From Beutenbergia cavernae DSM 12333 (GTDB lineage Bacteria > Actinomycetota > Actinomycetes > Actinomycetales > Beutenbergiaceae), in contig NC_012669.1 in the NCBI RefSeq assembly GCF_000023105.1, positions 2,915,025 to 2,979,024 on the forward strand: a stretch of 64,000 nt of DNA, read 5' to 3'. Numbering within the stretch: the stretch's first letter is position 1; each line of letters opens with the position of its first letter. Positions 35,789-44,237 of this stretch are shown in pieces. Under the pieces are notes generated by a model. The model was not told the origin of the DNA. It did no database searches and saw only the letters and a list, made by a program, of their open reading frames with translations. The translations under genes and the position numbers were made by a program.

Positions 35789-36709
35789 TCAGACGGCGGC
35801 AGCTGAGCGCGCGTGCGGCACCGCGCCGGGCTCGGCGCCCTTGACGATCGGCACGCGGACGGCGTTGCCCCACTCGGTCCAGGAACCGTCGTAGTTCCGG
35901 ACGTCGGCGAGCCCGAGGAGATGGGTGAGGACGAACCAGGTGTGGCTCGAGCGCTCCCCGATGCGACAGTAGGTGATCACGGGGTCGCTGCCGAGCCCGA
36001 GCCCGCCGGCGCCGTAGATCGCCTCGAGCTCCTCGCGCGGGCGGAACGTGCCGTCCTCGGCCACCGCACGCGCCCACGGCACGTTGCGCGCCGTCGGGAT
36101 GTGCCCGCCGCGCAGCGCGCCCTCCTCCGGGTAGTCCGGCATCGAGACGCGCTCGCCGGTGTACTCCTGCGGCGAGCGGATGTCGACGAGCGGGTTGCCG
36201 AGGTGCGCGAGCACGTCGTCCCTGAACGCGCGGATCGTGGCGTCGTCGCGCTCCACGGCCGGGTACTCCGCAGCCGTCGGCTCCGGGGCCACGGTGGTGA
36301 TCGGCCGGCCCTCGGCGATCCACCGGTCCCGGCCGCCGTCGAGCAGGCGGACGTCGGTGTGCCCGAACAGCGAGAACACCCAGAGGGCGTAGGCGGCCCA
36401 CCAGTTGTTCTTGTCGCCGTAGATGACCACTGTCGTGTCGCGGGAGATGCCCCGCGAGCCGAGCAGCCGGGCGAAGCCCTCGCCGTCGAGATAGTCGCGG
36501 ATCTCGGGGTCGTTCAGGTCGAGGTGCCAGTCGATCTTCACCGCACCCGGGATGTGCCCGGTCTCGTAGAGGAGCACGTCCTCGTCCGACTCGACGACGA
36601 CGAGCCCGGCAGCGCCGAGGTGGTCCGCGAGCCACTGGGTGCTCACGAGCCGCTCCGGGTGCGCATACTCGGTGAACTTCGCCGTGGTGGTGTCCGTCTC
36701 GACGCTCAT
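35789..36709 (-). CDS. thiosulfate sulfurtransferase (two-domain rhodanese)
   Basis: A 306-residue tandem rhodanese. The N-terminal domain is inactive-like ([26 protein letters not shown]). The C-terminal domain has the catalytic Cys in [16 protein letters not shown], the CRxGxRS loop of CysA/SseA-type enzymes. It transfers sulfane sulfur from thiosulfate to a thiophile. Cotranscribed with sufE and the DUF1206 gene. ATG at 36709 follows GCGGAGGAG. Confidence 0.93.
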   Translation of the reverse strand: MSVETDTTTAKFTEYAHPERLVSTQWLADHLGAAGLVVVESDEDVLLYETGHIPGAVKIDWHLDLNDPEIRDYLDGEGFARLLGSRGISRDTTVVIYGDKNNWWAAYALWVFSLFGHTDVRLLDGGRDRWIAEGRPITTVAPEPTAAEYPAVERDDATIRAFRDDVLAHLGNPLVDIRSPQEYTGERVSMPDYPEEGALRGGHIPTARNVPWARAVAEDGTFRPREELEAIYGAGGLGLGSDPVITYCRIGERSSHTWFVLTHLLGLADVRNYDGSWTEWGNAVRVPIVKGAEPGAVPHARSAAAV

Positions 36710-36826
36710 CGTGCTCCTCCGCCAGTCCTCGCCCTGCCGTGCCCAGCGTAGGCACCGCTCGGCATCGCGGCGGACGCCGATCCGCCCGTCCACGATCCGA
36801 GACGTGGCCGACGCCGTCGGCTCGCT

Positions 36827-37600
36827 CTAGGCGTGCTCCCGCCACTGGCCGCGCTCGGTGAGCACGCCGCGCAGCACGCTCGGCCGGTCCGTCACGAGGC
36901 CGTCGACGCCGAGGTCCAGCAGCCGGTGCATGTCCGCCTCGGCGTTGACGACCCACACGTGCACCTGCATCCCGTGCTCGTGCGCGGCGCGCAGGAACGC
37001 CGGCGTGAGGACGTGGAGGCCCCGCCAGTTCTCCGGTACCTGCGCGACGGCGGCGCTCGCCACCGTCCGCAGCGCCAGCCCGCGTGCCGGGCGGGGAAGC
37101 CACGACGCGACCCACAGCCGCACGGCGTCGGCCAGTCCCGTCCCGGTCGCGACGCCGTCGCCCAGCCCGGCGCGCAGACGGCGGACGCGGCCGGCGTCGA
37201 ACGAGGTGACGCACACGCGGTCCCCGGCACCGGCGGCGAGCACCGTGCGCACGAGCGGCCCGACGGCGTCGTCCGACTTGGCGTCGACGTTCACGTGCAG
37301 CCGCGGAAAGTCGCGCAGCACGTCCGCCAGCCGGACCAGCCCTTCGCCGCTGGCGTCCCGCAGCGCCGACGCCTCGTCCCAGGTCACCGCCGCGACCGGC
37401 CGCGGATCGCCCATGACCCGCTCCAGCGTCGCATCGTGCGCGAGCACGGCCTCGCCGTCGGCAGTGATCCGCACGTCCGTCTCGAGATAGCGCAGGCCGA
37501 TCTCGAGCATCCGCTCGATCGCGGCGCGGGAGTTCTCCGGTGCCTCGGCGAGGCCGCCGCGGTGCGCGAGGGCGAGCGGCGGAGGCGCGAGGTAGGGCAC
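36827..37600 (-). CDS. glycerophosphodiester phosphodiesterase
   Basis: A 257-residue GDPD TIM barrel that splits glycerophosphodiesters to glycerol 3-phosphate and an alcohol. It carries LAHRGGLAEAPENSRAA (catalytic His), YLETDVRITADGEAVLAHDATLERV (metal Glu/Asp and second His), VNVDAKS and late DGLVTDRPSVL. No signal peptide, so cytoplasmic. The start is GTG at 37600; the overlapping ATG at 37607 is in another frame. Confidence 0.93.
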   Translation of the reverse strand: MPYLAPPPLALAHRGGLAEAPENSRAAIERMLEIGLRYLETDVRITADGEAVLAHDATLERVMGDPRPVAAVTWDEASALRDASGEGLVRLADVLRDFPRLHVNVDAKSDDAVGPLVRTVLAAGAGDRVCVTSFDAGRVRRLRAGLGDGVATGTGLADAVRLWVASWLPRPARGLALRTVASAAVAQVPENWRGLHVLTPAFLRAAHEHGMQVHVWVVNAEADMHRLLDLGVDGLVTDRPSVLRGVLTERGQWREHA

Positions 37601-37757
37601 ACGTCATTCTCTGCCAGAACCCGTCGAGCGTGCGTGTCCCACGTTCCGGACGCGCGCGTCCGGAGGCCGGATATTCGCGTGACCCGCGTCACCCGGGCCT
37701 GATGTGCTGCTCCGCGTCGGCGCTCGCCGGCATCCCCCATCCACCGGAGGTTGTGTC

Positions 37758-37937
37758 ATGCATCCGCAGACGGTCTACGAGATATCCCGCGAGGTACGCC
37801 GAGAGCTGCTCCTCGAGGCCACGGAGCGCAGGAGCATCGTCTCCCGCGTCCGCCGGGCAGCGGCCGCGCGCCGCTCCGCACACGTCGCCACGCGCACGTG
37901 CTCGGCCGAGGACTTCGACCTCGTCGCCGAGCGGTGA
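37758..37937 (+). CDS. small basic helical protein, unknown
   Basis: A 59-residue protein with a good ribosome site (CCGGAGG, 8 bases before ATG). Sequence is helical and charged (YEISREVRRELLLEATERR, then VRRAAAARRSAH) and ends in an acidic tail CSAEDFDLVAER. I do not recognise a family. It stands alone between the GDPD gene and orn. It could be a small DNA- or RNA-associated protein, but nothing proves that. Confidence 0.6.
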   Translation: MHPQTVYEISREVRRELLLEATERRSIVSRVRRAAAARRSAHVATRTCSAEDFDLVAER

Positions 37938-38064
37938 CGGCGATGACGACCCGCGCCGCGCGGGTCGACTCACGCGGTCGGGCCGTGCGCCCGGGGCCGG
38001 AGGCCAGCGGTCTCCGACCCCGAGCGTGCGGCCCGACCCGCGAGCTCGCCCCTAGGCTGGCGGT

Positions 38065-38772
38065 GTGAGTCAGCCTTCCGCCAAGGACCCGATCGTCTGG
38101 ATCGACTGCGAGATGACCGGTCTGGACCTCGCCACCGACGCGCTGGTCGAGGTCGCCGTCATCGTCACCGACTCCGAGCTGCACCCGCTCGACGGCGGGA
38201 TCGACGTCGTCATCGCTCCCCCGCCCGGGGCGCTGGAGGCGATGGGCGACGTGGTCCGCGAGATGCACACGACGTCCGGGCTGCTCGACGAGCTCGCCGG
38301 CGGCGTCGAGCTCGCCGAGGCGCACGCGCTCGTGCTCGACTACGTGCGGCGCCTCGTCCCCGACCCGCGCCGCGCACCCCTGGCCGGCAATTCGGTCGGC
38401 ACCGACCGCGGCTTCCTCGAGCGGGACATGCCGGACCTCGTGGGGCACCTGCACTACCGGATCATCGACGTCTCCTCCATCAAGGAGCTCGCGCGGCGCT
38501 GGTACCCGCGCGTCTACTTCAACTCCCCGCCGAAGGCGGGTGGGCACCGCGCGCTGGCCGACATCGCCGAGAGCATCGACGAGCTCCGCTACTACCGCGC
38601 GGCCCTGTTTCCCGGGGAGCCCGGGCCGGACAGCGCGACCGTCAAGAAGGTGGCGGCGCGCGTGACGCGGACACCCACGGCGGCCACTCTGGCCCCGCCG
38701 GCCGAGCCCGGCGTGGCGGGGGCGGACGGCGTCGACGCCGTCTCTGGCACCGGGCCGGGGCCGCTACACTAG
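38065..38772 (+). CDS. orn: oligoribonuclease
   Basis: A 235-residue DEDDh 3'-5' exoribonuclease that degrades di- to pentanucleotides left by RNases and pGpG from c-di-GMP. Motif I WIDCEMTGLDL, motif II GNSVGTDRGFLERDMP and motif III SPPKAGGHRALADIAESI are all present. About 45 residues after the fold are a low-complexity tail, longer than E. coli Orn (181 aa). The start is GTG at 38065. tRNA-His follows 21 bp after the stop. Confidence 0.95.
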   Translation: MSQPSAKDPIVWIDCEMTGLDLATDALVEVAVIVTDSELHPLDGGIDVVIAPPPGALEAMGDVVREMHTTSGLLDELAGGVELAEAHALVLDYVRRLVPDPRRAPLAGNSVGTDRGFLERDMPDLVGHLHYRIIDVSSIKELARRWYPRVYFNSPPKAGGHRALADIAESIDELRYYRAALFPGEPGPDSATVKKVAARVTRTPTAATLAPPAEPGVAGADGVDAVSGTGPGPLH

Positions 38773-38793
38773 GCGAGCGCTTCTGGCGCACAT

Positions 38794-38870
38794 GGTGGGT
38801 GTAGCTCAGCTGGTAGAGCGCCGCGTTGTGGTCGCGGATGTCGCGGGTTCAAGTCCCGTCACTCACCCCA
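38794..38870 (+). tRNA. tRNA-His (GTG)
   Basis: Acceptor GTGGGTG pairs with CACTCAC (one G-T), with the extra G-1 at 38794 facing C73. D-arm AGCTCAGCTGGTAGAGC, anticodon loop TTGTGGT with GTG, T-arm GGTTCAAGTCC, and encoded CCA. A typical landing site next to an accessory region. Confidence 0.97.
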
Positions 38871-39173
38871 CGGGGGGCCCGGGAATCTCAACGATTCCGG
38901 GTCCCAACGCGTTTCCTCCAGGTAACATTCGTGGTGACCGTGGCGGCTCGACCGCTCGCGGCCCAACGTCACGCCTCTTCCTGACGGTCACGCTACGCGT
39001 GTCAGGCTGTCGGCGCTGAGCGGGCTCCCCCGCCTGTGGATGTCTCCGACCCCTGGGTCAGACCCTCTCGCCGAGTGGTGCTTTTCAAGGCCCTTCGGGC
39101 AGATCGGGCGTAGCCCGCCGGCCGGGACGGGTGCGCGGGCCGTGAGTTGGCCCTCACGATACGGTGTGATGCC
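38871..39173. other. 303-bp gap between tRNA-His and island
   Basis: After the tRNA hairpin there is no credible gene. The only structure I see is a loose inverted repeat CTGAC..GTCAG near 38980-39007. No copy of the tRNA-His 3' end is present. This is the left edge of the less G/C-rich island. Confidence 0.5.
38873..38904 (+). terminator. hairpin after tRNA-His
   Basis: A GC-rich hairpin with core GGGAATC, loop TCAAC, GATTCC, extended by an imperfect GGGCCC/GGGTCCC base. It probably ends the orn/tRNA-His transcript. Confidence 0.6.
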
Positions 39174-39797
39174 ATGGAACTCAGTGCCGAACTCCGTGAG
39201 ATGGCTGCTCGTCAGCAGGAGGGACTGGGCGCCGTGCCCTGGGCTTCCGAGGCGGATCGCTGGGCAGAGCTGGTGTTCTGCGTGACCAATGCCTTTGTCG
39301 ATGACCCGGTGCAGTGCCGGCAGCTGACCGAGAGCCTCCGAGATCTGCAGCTCGTTTCGCCGTCCGCATTGATGGGCGCGAAAGACACTCCGACGCCGGC
39401 TCACGCGGTGATCCGGCATGTCCTGGGCCAGCACGGCATCGGGAAGGAACAGACCGAGCGCATCATCCAGACCCTCGCGGACATGGCCTCAGCCGTGATG
39501 AACGGCTACGAGGGCAAGATCCAGCGGTTCTTGCGGGCGGAAGCGGAGAGTATCCGGGACGACCTGACCACCCTGCTCGCAGGACCCCGGACACCGAGTT
39601 CCGAGCTCCGCCGGGGGATCACTCACTGGCTACAGAACGCAGCGGGCCTGCCTATCTCCGTCGAGGACGAGAGCGTTCGGCAGTTCTGCGCGAACCGCGG
39701 AATCACCGTTCAGCAGCTACAGCAGGCAGCCGACGAGGTCGACTTCAACCTTGCGCTGGTCGACGACCTGATCCGCCTGGAGAAGGCCGAACCATGA
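39174..39797 (+). CDS. helical protein, possibly a degenerate HhH-GPD (endonuclease III-like) fold
   Basis: A 207-residue, mostly helical protein without signal or membrane segment. The order of its segments (WAELVFCVTNAFVDD, VIRHVLGQHGIGKEQTERII, ITHWLQNAAGLPISVEDES, VRQFCANRGI) resembles HhH-GPD DNA glycosylases, where a VDTHVxR segment ends the domain. The helix-hairpin-helix Gly-rich loop and catalytic Lys of Endo III are not seen, so it would be non-catalytic or a false likeness. The stop overlaps the next ATG (ATGA), so it is coupled to the toxin-like gene. The start is ATG at 39174; a TTG at 39147 is possible. A weak ribosome site. It might be an immunity or targeting partner (inference). 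Confidence 0.7.
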   Translation: MELSAELREMAARQQEGLGAVPWASEADRWAELVFCVTNAFVDDPVQCRQLTESLRDLQLVSPSALMGAKDTPTPAHAVIRHVLGQHGIGKEQTERIIQTLADMASAVMNGYEGKIQRFLRAEAESIRDDLTTLLAGPRTPSSELRRGITHWLQNAAGLPISVEDESVRQFCANRGITVQQLQQAADEVDFNLALVDDLIRLEKAEP

Positions 39798-41191
39798 CCA
39801 TGGCGGGCTCGCTGCAGCGACTGACGCCAGCGATCCGCAGAGCCGCGCAGGTGTACCGCCCGCTGCCCACCATGCCGCGACTGCAGTCACCTCTCCGCCG
39901 GCCGACACCGATGATCACCCGACCCATGCAGGCTCACCGGCCACCAGCGATCACTCCGCCCCGCTTCCAGCAGCCGGCGCACCTCGGCGACGCACCTCCT
40001 GCGTATCGTCCGAACCCGGTGCCGTCTGGCATGGCCGACTTCTCGCGTGGCTTCGACTACGCGGTACGTGATGCGATTGTCAGCACGCAACCTCCGCCCG
40101 AGGGGCCGATCCCGTTGATCCTCGTCACAGGGGGGCGTCGAGTGGAGGCGCCGTTGCGCCCCGTGGCCGCCACTGCGATGCCGGAGCCCGTGGCGGGCAG
40201 GATGGTCGACTTCGTTCCCGGGCTCCAGTCCACGCTGCGGCAGGCGTCGACGGCGTTGCGCCCGGCGGCTGCTACTGCGATGCCGCAGCCCGTGGGTGAC
40301 AGAATGGCCGACTTCGCTCCAGGGCTCCAGTCCGTGGTGCGGCAAAGCTCGACAACCTTGCGTGCGACTGCCGCTGCTCCCCTGCCGTCACGAGTGGCGG
40401 GAACCATGGCCCCGCGACGTGGGGGTCGGATGCGCACGGCCGCCGACCAGGCGGCCAGGCGGCACAGTTGGCAGACAGCGCCGCCCATGCCGCCCTCGGC
40501 GGCAAGCTCTGACCCGGACCTGACCCCGTGGGAGCAGGCCCACCTCGGGTCCGGAACTCTGACACCGTGCCGGGACACGCGCTACGGCCTCGTGTACCTG
40601 TATCAAAGCTCAGGGTACTGGCGCCTTCACGACCGCCACGGCAACCAGGTCGACGGCGGCGAACGACCGCTGGAGGAGCCGTTCCTGGACCCGATTGACT
40701 TCTGGGACCTCCCATACGGTGTCGGCAAGGCGCTAGCGAAGCGGGCGATCCGCAGCCTCGCAACCGACGTCTCCACGGCGAGCCTGAGGGCTTTCATCAA
40801 GGACACCCGAGGCGGCATCCGGATACCCCCCGTCCGCCCGCGCCCATCCCGCATCCCGGTAGAAGCGTGGGCCACGGTCGAGCACCACATCTACCCGCAG
40901 GCGGACGAGTTCGCCCACCATTGGAGCCGAGTCGGAATCGATCCGCACGCCCACGTAGTGCGCATCCCAGAGAACATCCACCACCAGCTCCACAGCGGAG
41001 GCCGCTTCCCCGACGCCAACGACATCGCGCGCCAGGTCGGACCCGGCGGCCTCTGGAACGAGAACTGGCGCGCGTTCTTCAAGAAGTACCCGCAGGCGAC
41101 CCTCGAGCAGATCCAAGCGGAGCGCACCCGGCTGATCCGCGGCTTCCAACTACCGGTCAAGCAGCACTACTATCGCTCCGCTCCGAGATAG
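39794..41191 (+). CDS. toxin-like protein with DUF2380/SitA6-like HHH nuclease-type C-terminus
   Basis: A 465-residue protein. Residues 1-100 are proline/arginine-rich (PRLQSPLRRPTPMITRP), followed by three related repeats around MADFxxGLQSxxRQAS (about 75-195). The C-terminal 100 residues carry EHHIYPQADEFAHHWSRVGI, then RIPENIHHQLHSGG, then GGLWNENWRAFFKKYPQAT. This HHxFP...H..iHxGG..GGxWNxxWxxF pattern is that of DUF2380/TIGR02269 proteins, related to myxobacterial SitA6-type toxins and thought to have an HNH/EndoVII-like fold. No signal peptide. It is translationally coupled to the upstream helical protein. Target and delivery route are unknown. Confidence 0.75.
   Translation: MTMAGSLQRLTPAIRRAAQVYRPLPTMPRLQSPLRRPTPMITRPMQAHRPPAITPPRFQQPAHLGDAPPAYRPNPVPSGMADFSRGFDYAVRDAIVSTQPPPEGPIPLILVTGGRRVEAPLRPVAATAMPEPVAGRMVDFVPGLQSTLRQASTALRPAAATAMPQPVGDRMADFAPGLQSVVRQSSTTLRATAAAPLPSRVAGTMAPRRGGRMRTAADQAARRHSWQTAPPMPPSAASSDPDLTPWEQAHLGSGTLTPCRDTRYGLVYLYQSSGYWRLHDRHGNQVDGGERPLEEPFLDPIDFWDLPYGVGKALAKRAIRSLATDVSTASLRAFIKDTRGGIRIPPVRPRPSRIPVEAWATVEHHIYPQADEFAHHWSRVGIDPHAHVVRIPENIHHQLHSGGRFPDANDIARQVGPGGLWNENWRAFFKKYPQATLEQIQAERTRLIRGFQLPVKQHYYRSAPR
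40140..40380 (+). repeat. in-frame tandem repeat in the toxin-like gene
   Basis: Two adjacent DNA copies of roughly 100 bases share blocks such as ACTGCGATGCCG, CCCGTGG and GGGCTCCAGTCC. They encode AATAMPxPVxxRMxDFxPGLQS. A third, more diverged copy lies just upstream (PNPVPSGMADFSRGFD). Recent internal duplication is likely. Confidence 0.7.
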
Positions 41192-41372
41192 CGCGTCTAC
41201 CCGCGGCGGCGACCTCAACCCCGCCGGGGCAAGGATGGGATCGATGTGGCAGCCCGGCAGGTCATGGCATGACATCGCGAAGTCGGGGTCGCCCGGGTCG
41301 AGCACGGCCCCGAGTCGGCCGAGCACCGAGGTGTCGCCGCTGAGGAAATGCGTACCTTGCCAGCGGATGTGC

Positions 41373-42875
41373 CTATTTGAGGGTGTTCAATGTTTTCTGG
41401 AGGTCGTCGCGGGCCTTCTTCCAGTTGGCGATAACGCCATCAAGCGCGGCGCCATCGGGGACCCCATAGGCGACAGCGCACAACTTTCGCAGCCTTTCTA
41501 TCTCCGCGTCGCGCTGGGTGTTGGCGGTGTCGATCGTGTCACCGGCCCGAGCGCTGTCGCAGCAGTTAGCCCGCTCCGAGTATGACCCTACGACGTCGTC
41601 TCCCGTCAGCAGGGCCGGGTAGCCGCCGCTGTCGCGGATGACGTAGTCCAGGAACATCGTTCCGTTCGGATCGGCTGCGTCTGGGCTGGGTCGCTCCGTC
41701 ACCGCGGAGATGCGTGCCAGGCGCTTGGTGATCTGGTCCGCCGCATCCGTGCGGTGCTGCGTCGCGGCGTCCAGCAGGGCGTTCGTGCGGTTGAGCCCTC
41801 GTTCGACGCTCGTCCGGAACGCCGCATTCAAGGTGGGGTTGGGCCCGGTGCCGAAGCCGCTCTCGGCGCCGGTGCGCAGAGTCTCAAATTGGTGGATGAT
41901 GATCTCGATTCCCGCCGCTGCCAGGAACGCGGGGAAATGCTGCAAGCCGGTCATCCATCCGTTGCTGTCCTGATCGGCGAGTCCAACGTCGATCTTGGTG
42001 GCCGCCATCGTCACGGTGGCACCTTGGGTCGGGTCGACGGCGTTGTCCAGCCACGTCACCCAGTCGTGATACGCGGTATCGTTCGGCGCGCTGCCCTGGT
42101 TCCACGTGCCCTTGATGCCGTCGTCGACGAGTTCCAGGATCGCCGACGCCTGGTCTCCGAGTTCGCGGACGTATTCATCTGAGAGGGCCTGAACGATGAT
42201 GCTACGGATCCGGTCGGCACTCGGCAGGTCCGGCGGATTGGTGTTCGAATTCTTGACCTGCTGGAATATAAAGGACAGAATAGAGCCGCCGATCATGACC
42301 ACGCCGCCGACCGCGGGGTTGGCACTCATCGCCATCATCCCGGCAAGGGATGCGAGGTTCCCGATCTCGGACATGATGTCCCATCCGCTCACACCGGCGA
42401 GGGGATGGACACCGAGGGCGAGTTCCGCTGGAGGTGCCGCGGTACGCGGCGGCGCCGCGGGTACGGGGGCGTCGATCACGAGGCGCTGGCTGTCGAGCCG
42501 AAAGCCCACGCCCGGCGGGAGGACGGCCAGTTCGCCGTCGGGCGTCCGCAGCCAGTACGCGAAGGCGTGTTGGGGCAGGTCGTCGACGGCGTTCGCGAGG
42601 AAGCCGCAACCGTCGGCGACAACGTCGGAGGGGTGACCGAGCCGCTTGCGCCAGAAGGCGATCGCCGTATCGTGCTGGATCGCCGCGCGTTGCCGAGCGG
42701 CGGCTGTGAACTCCGATGGGAGGTCGTGAAGACCGAGGATGGTCGGAAGTGCGTCGAGGTGACGGACGTCGCGAGCGTCGCGGATCACGCCTGCCCCAAT
42801 GCGCAACGAAGCAACGTAGGCGTCGGCACGGGTCTGGTCGGCCCAGCCGGCTAGGAGGATCGCGGTACCAGGCAT
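41373..42875 (-). CDS. unknown 500-residue protein with central hydrophobic, pore-former-like region
   Basis: Family not recognised. Residues 1-120 are globular (FAYWLRTPDGELAVLPPGVG). A Pro/Ala linker leads to a hydrophobic region near 170-215 (NLASLAGMMAMSANPAVGG, VMIGGSILSFIFQQV), then amphipathic helices (RIRSIIVQALSDEYVRELGD, GIEIIIHQFETLRTGAES) and a helical tail. The run of one hydrophobic hairpin followed by long amphipathic helices recalls helical pore-forming domains, but this is only an architectural likeness. ATG at 42875 has GGTGGGTGAC; GTG at 42887 is possible. Downstream of the TM protein in a two-gene operon, convergent with the toxin-like gene. Confidence 0.7.
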   Translation of the reverse strand: MPGTAILLAGWADQTRADAYVASLRIGAGVIRDARDVRHLDALPTILGLHDLPSEFTAAARQRAAIQHDTAIAFWRKRLGHPSDVVADGCGFLANAVDDLPQHAFAYWLRTPDGELAVLPPGVGFRLDSQRLVIDAPVPAAPPRTAAPPAELALGVHPLAGVSGWDIMSEIGNLASLAGMMAMSANPAVGGVVMIGGSILSFIFQQVKNSNTNPPDLPSADRIRSIIVQALSDEYVRELGDQASAILELVDDGIKGTWNQGSAPNDTAYHDWVTWLDNAVDPTQGATVTMAATKIDVGLADQDSNGWMTGLQHFPAFLAAAGIEIIIHQFETLRTGAESGFGTGPNPTLNAAFRTSVERGLNRTNALLDAATQHRTDAADQITKRLARISAVTERPSPDAADPNGTMFLDYVIRDSGGYPALLTGDDVVGSYSERANCCDSARAGDTIDTANTQRDAEIERLRKLCAVAYGVPDGAALDGVIANWKKARDDLQKTLNTLK

Positions 42876-42879
42876 GCTG

Positions 42880-43821
42880 TCACCCACCTGTGTTCTTGAG
42901 CATTACATGGATCCGACTGAGTGCGATCTCGAGGACCGCGACCGCCTCCAGGCTGGTCAGAGGGCCGGCGGCCCCCCACGCCCCCGCGGGCTTCTGGGTC
43001 GCCTTGACGAAGGCGTAGACCGCTCGGTACCGCGGCACCGACGTGGTGGCGATGTACGCGTCCTCGGCCTGAATCCCCAGCGCCGGGGCGACCTGCACGA
43101 GGAAGGCCTCGTAGCTGCTCTGTTCTTGGGGGTCGGCTGGCGCGAGCAGGAGCTTCAGCTCCCGGACGACGGTGACCTGCGCCAGGATTGACTGCGCGTA
43201 CGCGTCGGCGAAGGCGGAAATCCGATCGCACAGCTGACCTGCCCGGAGGGCCTTCCACTCGTCGGCCCGCTGCTGCAGGAGAGCCTTCAGCTCCGGAGAC
43301 AGGTCTTCGACGTCCGTGCCCCCGTCACTCGGGTCGCCCTGCTCCCGTGCCTTCTGCAACAGCACCGCGGCCACGATCGCCGTGACAGAAGTGGTGGTGG
43401 CGACGACGAGTCCGAGGATCCAGGACCACAACTTCAGTCTGGTGTAGAGGGGGCCCTTGTTCTGCGTGGCGTCGGCAGCAAGGTCCTCGACGGTCTCGCG
43501 GACCGCCGACGCGGACTCCTTCAGCTCCTGGGACTGGTCAGGCGTGAGATCGGCCAGCTCCTGCTCGTCGCTGCTGAGATCCTCCGCCTCGACGCGAGCG
43601 TGAGCTCGAGCGACGGCAGTTTGATTAGCGAGCGACTCGCCCGCCGAGCGGGCGGCGCTGGAGGTGTTCGCAGCATCCTCGAGAGCCTGACGGTCCGCTG
43701 CCTGCAGCCCCCGCTCCGTGGCAAGAGCGTCGAGAAACTTGGCGAGGACGTCAGGTGTGGACTCATCGCCGAACTCCTCGCCGGTAAACTCGTTCGGATC
43801 CTCGACAACGGGCTCACTCAT
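42880..43821 (-). CDS. unknown single-pass membrane protein with coiled-coil N-terminal part
   Basis: A 313-residue protein. The first 130 residues are acidic and helical (ADRQALEDAANTSSAARSAGES, QELADLTPDQSQELKESASAVR). One strong membrane helix, LWSWILGLVVATTTSVTAIVAAVLL, lies at about 135-160. The remaining 150 residues are a helical domain (LQQRADEWKALRAGQLCDRI). No family is recognised. ATG at 43821 has AAGGGG. Its stop is 4 bases before the next ATG, so the two are one operon. Confidence 0.72.
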   Translation of the reverse strand: MSEPVVEDPNEFTGEEFGDESTPDVLAKFLDALATERGLQAADRQALEDAANTSSAARSAGESLANQTAVARAHARVEAEDLSSDEQELADLTPDQSQELKESASAVRETVEDLAADATQNKGPLYTRLKLWSWILGLVVATTTSVTAIVAAVLLQKAREQGDPSDGGTDVEDLSPELKALLQQRADEWKALRAGQLCDRISAFADAYAQSILAQVTVVRELKLLLAPADPQEQSSYEAFLVQVAPALGIQAEDAYIATTSVPRYRAVYAFVKATQKPAGAWGAAGPLTSLEAVAVLEIALSRIHVMLKNTGG

Positions 43822-44237
43822 CGCGCCCACCCCTTCGGTCCTGCGCTGACCCGCGTGACATCGGTGATCGTAAGGGCGCCGGGACCATCCCGACACCGGA
43901 AGCGGCCGCCATTGGCCAGGCGCACGGGGCGGTGGCAAGGCCGACGAGCCTGAGGGCTTCTCAGATGGTGCGTGTGAGGGGTGTAGCTCCCACCCCTTGA
44001 AGGAGACTCGCCGTGAGGATTGATTGCAGTGTCGAGGATTGACTCGGGGCGGTTTTATACGGCCGTCCCGACGCCTAAGGCTCACCCGCGATCGAGCGGC
44101 TCAACCCGCAGCGGCAGCACCGCCTACTTCGAAAGCGGCCCGCCACAGGCAAGCCGTTGCAGTTCCGCTCCAGAGATGTGGCGCCGCCGAACCCACCGGA
44201 GATCCCCCGCCTGGCGGGGCATCCTCGGGCGTCAGCG
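43822..44237. other. 416-bp gap with hairpin and 9-codon leader-like frame
   Basis: No full gene is visible. A hairpin AGGGGTG-TAGCTCC-CACCCCT (43977-43997) is followed by GAAGGAG and GTG at 44013, which opens only nine codons (VRIDCSVED) before TGA at 44040. This could be a decayed gene start or a leader peptide. It may be the right edge of the island. Confidence 0.4.

Noticed and set aside
41150-41372. Minus-strand open frame reading ...GTHFLSGDTSVLG... between the two convergent island transcripts
   Set aside because: It reads plausibly but has no start codon, overlaps the ends of both neighbours in another frame and matches no family I know. It may be a gene fragment but I cannot support it.
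43318-43340. CCCGTCACTC match to the tRNA-His 3' part as an attachment site
   Set aside because: Only ten bases inside a coding frame; no larger copy of the tRNA end was found, so no att site is supported.
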